NCBI GenBank assembly: GCA_021234155.1
Contig: JAJEKV010000064.1
Coordinates: forward strand, 558,001 to 622,000
DNA from: Isoetes taiwanensis
Lineage: Eukaryota; Streptophyta; Lycopodiopsida; Isoetales; Isoetaceae
Direction: 5' to 3'
Length of the DNA stretch: 64,000 nucleotides
Under the pieces are notes generated by a model. That model did no database searches and was not told the DNA's origin. It was given only the letters and a program-made list of their open reading frames with translations. The translations under genes and the position numbers were made by a program. This document shows, piece after piece, positions 57,870 through 64,000 of the stretch. How positions within the stretch are numbered: position 1 is the stretch's first letter; each line of letters opens with the position of its first letter.

Positions 57870-60810
57870 TTACCCATAGGAAATCCCTTTCATATATAGT
57901 TTGCCACAAATAAATATGCACTCAAGACCCATAAATTTGTTTCTTCTGATCTATCCTATATTCACAAAGTTGACGACCTGCTTCATTTATTGGTGCACAA
58001 AGCACCATATTAAGCAACAGAACGATTAATCTATCAGGCGCAGATTTATCAAAGAAGAAGCGAATTAAGACGATTTCTCTCACAATGACCTCTAATACAT
58101 AACATCAAAGTTCAATTTGAAGGTAAAATCATTCTCGCACACTCATATCATCACCATTGGGCAGCCGCTTCAAATTAAACCTCGACCTAACCGATCTAGA
58201 ACTAAGATTTTGCTTTGCTTTAAAGGTCGAGATCAGAAAAAAAAAAAAACCTGGGCAAATTTTATCCGACTTGCCGAATTGATGGGTTATTTCAAGATGA
58301 GAAATGATGAAATATTACAACCAAGGACCCCAACCTATGGTCGCTAGTAGATGAATATTAGCTATCGACTGTAACATCCGCGTATCACGTATGAATAGGC
58401 ATTTTGATAAATATCGTAAATACAAGGATTACCTTGATAATTCATCAAAAATACAAGGGCATTTTTTACAATTTTCCTTCAAAAGGTATAATTATTTGAA
58501 ATATCGATCACCGTGATGTTCATATGAACTTAGTAGTAATTTTTTAAGTTGCTCCCTAGGGGGCAAACCTTGTTTATATGGTTTGTGGCATATCCTAGGT
58601 ATGCCAAAATATACTTAGATATGTCGTGACCGCTCAAACCTCGGCCGCTTCCCTATAAGTTAAGTGGCCATCTCAAGGCTTCAATCACGGTGTTTCAACC
58701 GATAACCGCATGCAACTCTGTGTAAATTCCGAAAGGTGATTTGGCTATTCATCCCGTTAGAATGGACTAGAACACGTGATGTTTTCTCGTTAAAGGTGAG
58801 CTCAATTGAAAAATATGATTTATTTGTGACCTTTGAGGGTAGTTTTGACCTTGAACCTGCGGCAAAATTTCTTCTTGCCTTTTTTCTCCGGGTTTTTAGC
58901 CTATGGTCCGTAGCTCTTTCCTCACAAAGACAAAAGAGGTTGTAAAAACTTGAATTTTTGGTCTAAATTTTTGTCGGAGGGGCGTGTCTTTACATGTGCC
59001 TCGTATTTTTCTTCATAATGCTCTATTATATAGTCAATGATGCGATTTGTGTTTCAGATATTTTGATCAAAATAAGCGCCTGCTTCAAGATAATAAAAGA
59101 AAACTTCCATTCCATGTCAAGCCGCTGTATATATTCTATTCCCTGTATATATCCCAATCCAAGATATTTCCACCCCTTTTAAAACATTTGTTTAACCTCT
59201 CAACAAGTCTTTTGATATTCCGAGGGAATTGGATTATTTGTAAAAGTCCTTACTATTTAGGTTCGTGACTATCCTTCCGCCTAGGTGTTCTAAACAAAGC
59301 ATAGCAAATTCTAGCAGGGAATATGGATGTGAAACTATGGAGTTAAGACCGGCCGCAAAAATCCATGGCACAATAGATGGGCATTACTATGGAAAAAAAA
59401 TAGGTGCTAAATCTTTATTGGCTCAACGGCGGTGCTCTTTTTCTTCTCAAAGCCGCAAACTTGCGTTTATTATCAGCTAGAAAGGATTATAACGTAGGAA
59501 TCCCTTCTCGGACCGCAGAATTGTATTGTATATTTGAGTGGCAAATGACGTAAGCTACCCACAGTAATGGTATATCCCAACATCACACTTGATAATCTTA
59601 GGGAAGTGGTTAAGAATGACGAAGGTGTCCTGTTCTTGGCCTTCATCTTTTGAACTTGAAGGTATGCATTAGAATTAGAAGAATAGAACATGCGTGCTCA
59701 TTAATGAGAGTATAATAGTAGTAGACAATCAAAATCGATGAAAGAATACCTTGCATATATTCCATCAACTCCAAGGGTTTAAATGATGGTTGTGAAGCCT
59801 GTACAACATGCTAGGTGCCCTTTTAAGCAAATATCACAAAAGTCTTTCAATATCTTTTCAAAGTATCAAAAGTCTACCAAGGTGCGTATGAAGAGTGAGA
59901 TAAGAACTCACGGCTGAAGTGCTCTGAGCAATGATGTTGTGAGGTGGAGGTTTATGAACAAACTGCTTCATGGAATTTTAGAAAACTATTAAAGCCATGG
60001 AGGAAATATAGTTCGCCACCCAAACCCATGATCCCTCAAGTTCTAAGAAAATCAATCCTACCGCCAAACACTCTTCCCCATTTCCTTTGTTTCTATGCAT
60101 ACAGATTCTTGGATTTTCAAATATGTGAGTATTTACGCATCTAATAAATTAAAGAACTTACTTGAGATGCAAACTGGCGCGTATAAAGAGACAAAATGAG
60201 AGGATGATCCACCAAGCCCAGGATGTTATTCCATTGTTTCCACCGGTTGAGGTCACATTACAAGAAAAGTTGTATTTAAATATGAAAACTTAAACTCAAG
60301 AAGTTAACATCTTTCTTTCCCTCGCCAAGCATGGCGTAAGAACATGTTTCTTCGCCAAGCATGGTGAAAAAATAAATATGCTTTTAGAAAAAATTCTAAT
60401 TTGTAATTTGTGATGTATATTATATGAGGTTTAGAAGGACACATTCATCAATTAGACAAGAATATTACCTATCCAACAATCTATCCAACCCATTTCATAA
60501 AAAAAAAACCATTCAAGACCACGCGAAAGTCAAATTAAAAAACGTGAATACCATATCCTCATAGCCGTAGGCGCACTTGCGATACGCTTGCAAAATGCGT
60601 ATGCATTTTGTAATGGGTGTAGATTCACAACGACAAGGATGACAGGACATGGGTATACAACCGCAGAAGTAGTCTCAGAATGGATTCCATACTCTTAATC
60701 CATACTACTCAAATCTCCCCAATTTCTTAAGTGTGTGGATTCCGAATTTAAGCTCCAATCTATGCCTAATGCTACCGCATTTCGTGGATCCAAAGGAATA
60801 TCATCCTTTC
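57870..60810. other. Intergenic; no recognised gene
   Basis: Short frames only, none recognised. CGCCAAGCATGGCG/TG occurs twice near 60322 and 60353. The region is otherwise plain AT-rich sequence. Confidence 0.4.
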
Positions 60811-60815
60811 AAACA

Positions 60816-63800
60816 AATAGAATGTATTAGAATAGGAAGAATAGAATACATTTATGTCCTTGCGGGCTATGCGGCCCCGGACTTTGTGGTATGGGCGAAG
60901 CCCTAAAAAGGGTGCTACTTAGCACATCACGCTATAATGTAGCCTTTTCATAATGATTTTTTCCTTTAATAATCGCAAGATCCCGCTTTACCTCATTTTG
61001 GCCGTAAGTGCAAAGGATGCTGTCATATCAATCGCCTTTAGCCGAAAGAATTTGTGTGAGGCTATATGACTCTGCTGGTATGCATCATATTACAAGCCCT
61101 TTCACCGCGGTAATTTCCCCTGTCTCTGTCAAGCCATTCTGTGGATCGCCCCGCCAGATCCCGTGAATGATTCTCCCGGCTATCTTCATCGCCTTGTGGA
61201 CTGCTCCCACCTTATATTCCTATATCTCATTCCCTCGAAGGTTCCGTAGATGCTCCGCGCTCACTAATCATATGGTTCTCATCCTTTCTCCGCTACGCAT
61301 TCTCGCAGATATCCCTGGCCCTTCTTGTCTACCCCTCTCCAATTGCCTTTTCTGATTCTTAGATCATGGCTTCCCATCCTAAATCTGGCTACGCGGTCCC
61401 TTCTCGCTTTTCCCGCATGTTATCCCTAAGATATCCATGTCCTATTTGTTGGTCCGATTAAAATCCTGTGCATTACCGTCTTGGTCCTCGATGCCTGCGT
61501 ACCATGCTCTTGTCACTGTGGTTCCAGCTTCACTCCTCATTCCAATCGCCTCTTCTATTAGGTCACCAGTTTAATCCCCATCCTCACCGTCCATGCGTTG
61601 CCACCCCTCTTTAAAACCATCCAAATGGCTTTCGAGATATGTGGATTTTGGTTGATTTGATTGCAATGTCGGGCTCGGGCTTACCTTGTATGTCTCCCGC
61701 TATCTCCTCGAAAGCGTACCTTATAGTTCTTCCCATGCTCTCACTTCCATTGGTTTCTCAGCCTGCTGAGACCGCGATTGCCAAGTGGTGTGTTTGTCCT
61801 TACCCTCAATTCGCCTGCGCTATTGCCTAAGAATTCCTTCCTCGCTTTTCCTGGGCCAGCTTCCTCTCGCTAAACTCCGCCCTCTATGCTTCGCCACAAT
61901 TCGCGACAATCAACCGGAAAGGGTGGAAGCTATTATCGCATCAATAGATAACATTTGATATCCTACCGGGCTTATTCTACTTCTATTACAAAAGTTTTTC
62001 TGGCGTTAAAGTAGCTTCCTATAGTCGATTGAATCTAGCTGCTGGCTTCTTGGCCCATTTCCCCAAGTACAAGCCGCATGATCATACCCTAGATATCCTG
62101 TGAGATTCCGTTGGTTCTCTATCTCTTTACCTTATATTCAAAGGTTTATGCCCGTTTCGTCCAAAGATGACTATCTTAGTTTTGCTAGATTCACCTGCCG
62201 CCTTCTCAGATTCTCACGCTGCAATTGTTCTAGAATTTGAGCAACTGCATTCCCTTTGTTCTTTTGTTGCCATCATACTCAAGATCATCCAAGATACAAG
62301 ATTATCTGCACTGTCTCCTAGTGTGGGGCATACTGCTCCATGTCACTCAAGCATGCACTCTCGTAGTAAAGGCCTTCCATGATATTCCAAACAGAAATGG
62401 GGATAATCTGGGCAAATTCTCGCTTTACACCTGTCGCTAGACATCTACCGTCCTTCCCGCTCCATTTCCAAGATACACCCCTCGTGGTATAGTCTCACAT
62501 CGATCCCACTCATATTTCGTGGCTTGCATGTCCATCAATCTCTTTAGAAGCGCCTCTGATCAGACAAATGCTTTCAAATCTACAAAGCGCTAGATTATTT
62601 TCTCGCGACTTTTGTTCGCTTCTATTAATACATGTAAGGGTCACGAGGTGATTCGCGGGTTGAGTGTCTTGCCTGGAACCCCTCGCTTGCCCTCGTGTTT
62701 CTCATATATTTCCTTCTCTTTTCCATTTCTTTAATTTGTTATCCAATACCTTTCCAAACCATTTTGTGAAAATCGAGCTTACCACATCGCTCAGGTTCCC
62801 CGGATCTTTCTATTCCCCTCGCCTTGCCTCTATCAGAGCGTCCATCCGGTCTGAAGTCCGTATGTATGATGCCGTTTAAAATAACCAGAACTCCGTCTCC
62901 CGCCGATTGCTTCTCAAGACACTTCAGCCTGCTAGTCCCATAGATGTTGAAGCATGGTTTGTCCCCGGGATCATGCTATATTGGTATTGGTAATCGAGGT
63001 GCCCCTGCCTTGTATAATTTGTCCAAGTAACTCTCCCATCCCTGCTCCAATGTCATCTTGTTCGCTCTTTGTTTTCATATTGCTACCCTCCTTTGTTTTT
63101 GAGTCATCTCCAAAATCTTCTGGCCGCTTTTTCAAGATTTTCCCCAAGTACCGCTGGTGTCAGAATAAAAGTTATTGTATCTCTTCTTCTTCTGCAATCT
63201 TATGTATGCTTCCTTTCTTCCTTGCAGATGTCTCCTCTTTCCCTGTGGTTTTCTACCTTCCTCTTTGTATTCTACACTCGCTATCATACCATACCGTTCT
63301 CAATGATTTTGATCTTTTTTCCCAACACCTCAAGGCTACCCCTCTTACCATGATGTCATTTAGGGTGTTTCCATTCTCACTTGCATTGTGCTTTCCCGCC
63401 CATTCTCCCATTTCCTCCTCGATCATTTGGGTGAAGGTTTCGCTGCATTTCTCCCCGGAATCAATCTTCACCTGCCTTTATTATCTTCTCCTTTCTTCTC
63501 GTGGCCGCCTTTTGTGTATGCTCCCCCAGTCTGGACATTGTTAGTTTAATCGGTCTATGGCTTTTCCCTTTTCCCTGGGCTTACCATTTTGTAGCATCAG
63601 CCCTTCTATCTTTCCGTGACGTAACTTTCTAAAGGTGTTTTCACTCTTCAATTGACGCTTACCTAATGATTGCATCTCCACAAGGTTCTTTTTGTTTAGA
63701 ACCTTCAAGGATATGGAAATAAATATCTCAAATCCAACTTTGAGGTATTGCTATGTCTTTTATAATCGCCATAAAAAAAGGATGCTCATATAAAGGTATA

Positions 63801-63900
63801 CTTGGTCAATGATCCGTGACGCGGAAAGAAGCTTAACAAAGTTGGTAGTGTTGCCTTTGGTTATCTATACTTCGCAGAGCTTTAACATTTGAGGCTGCCC
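60816..63900 (-). mobile_element. LINE C: reverse transcriptase and tail, frames broken
   Basis: Minus-strand landmarks: GKHNASENGNTLNDI and VWYDSECRIQRGR in the frame 63471-63253, which correspond to the endonuclease end and the W(Y/W)DxEC connector also present in LINE B; RFVDLKAFV (62591-62560), the degraded first catalytic RT motif; KTKIVIF (about 62185-62160), the RT region after the ADD motif; and YLGKW further on. The 3' end is hairpin GGGC-CGCATA-GCCC (60877-60864), AAGGACATAAATG, then TATTC-like units degenerating by 60816. The 196-codon plus-strand frame at 62954 is antisense to this element and is not a gene. The 5' end may lie outside the window. Confidence 0.7.
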
Positions 63901-64000
63901 CGCTAATGAAATGATCCGAAGCTTCGAATAACACCAACATATGCTCAATTAGATTTTCCTTCTTCATGAAAGGTGCATATGGAGGGCTTCTCTTTGGCGC

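Noticed and set aside
62954..63544. 196-codon plus-strand ORF
   Set aside because: It is antisense to LINE C, whose endonuclease/connector and RT motifs lie on the minus strand; the composition is that of a shadow frame.
1..64000. CRISPR arrays, rRNA operons or bacterial contamination
   Set aside because: No spaced identical repeats with unique spacers, no rRNA landmarks; the plant gene pieces and splice sites argue for nuclear plant DNA. The GC-rich 33.5-39.6 kb block was considered as contamination, but it contains a LINE related in tail design to the other LINEs here.

Overview
The window is nuclear DNA of a land plant, AT-rich and mostly transposon-derived. The plant assignment rests on three things. 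There is an intact-looking gene of a plant-specific family (DUF7138-like, minus strand near 12-13.2 kb). There is a fragment of L-galactono-1,4-lactone dehydrogenase (ascorbate synthesis, minus strand near 18-19.6 kb). Many candidate exons also have ordinary GT-AG splice sites. A non-angiosperm such as a fern, lycophyte or gymnosperm is my guess from the relic transposon families and the intron-rich, repeat-rich layout; nothing here proves it. No prokaryotic operon, rRNA, CRISPR array or confident tRNA was seen.

Layout. 0.2-1.35 kb: frameshifted plus-strand relic of a plant transposon-type protein. 1.5-7.1 kb: minus-strand coding segments (N-terminal coiled-coil gene, two perfectly phased exons, and an FCP1/NIF-like HAD phosphatase domain), with two clusters of GTAC palindromes spaced one helical turn apart at 1.54-1.59 and 5.34-5.47 kb. 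8.8-10.3 kb: coding-like pieces I cannot name. 12.0-13.24 kb (upstream exon perhaps at 15.8 kb): DUF7138-like gene. 18.0-19.6 kb: GLDH pseudogene carrying a LINE tail in its intron. 20.0-26.1 kb: two 2.8-kb direct copies of the 3' part of an unrecognised multi-exon gene. 26.1-33.2 kb: no recognisable gene; contains a scattered set of GGCGCC-centred palindromes. 33.2-39.6 kb: an LTR start interrupted by a minus-strand LINE with GC-rich repeats on its 5' side and a 100-N scaffold gap. 41.36-41.68 kb: a MITE-like inverted-repeat element. 45.4-46.2 kb: a truncated plus-strand LINE between long direct repeats. 46.45-49.4 kb: a second minus-strand LINE. 56.9-57.4 kb: two candidate exons of an unknown gene. 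60.8 kb to near the window end: a third long minus-strand LINE.

Common threads. Five LINE 3' ends share one design, a short GC hairpin, then a TAAA-containing spacer, then a microsatellite tail (TATTC, TTCC or TCAA units) instead of poly(A). The sequence also looks imperfectly polished. Where duplicated segments can be compared, differences cluster at CTG/CAG/CCG (CHG) sites, and reading frames break at single-base indels. Many apparent frameshifts and some 'pseudogene' calls may therefore be assembly error. The phased GTAC clusters, the shared LINE tail design and the GGCGCC palindromes are the least explained structures here.
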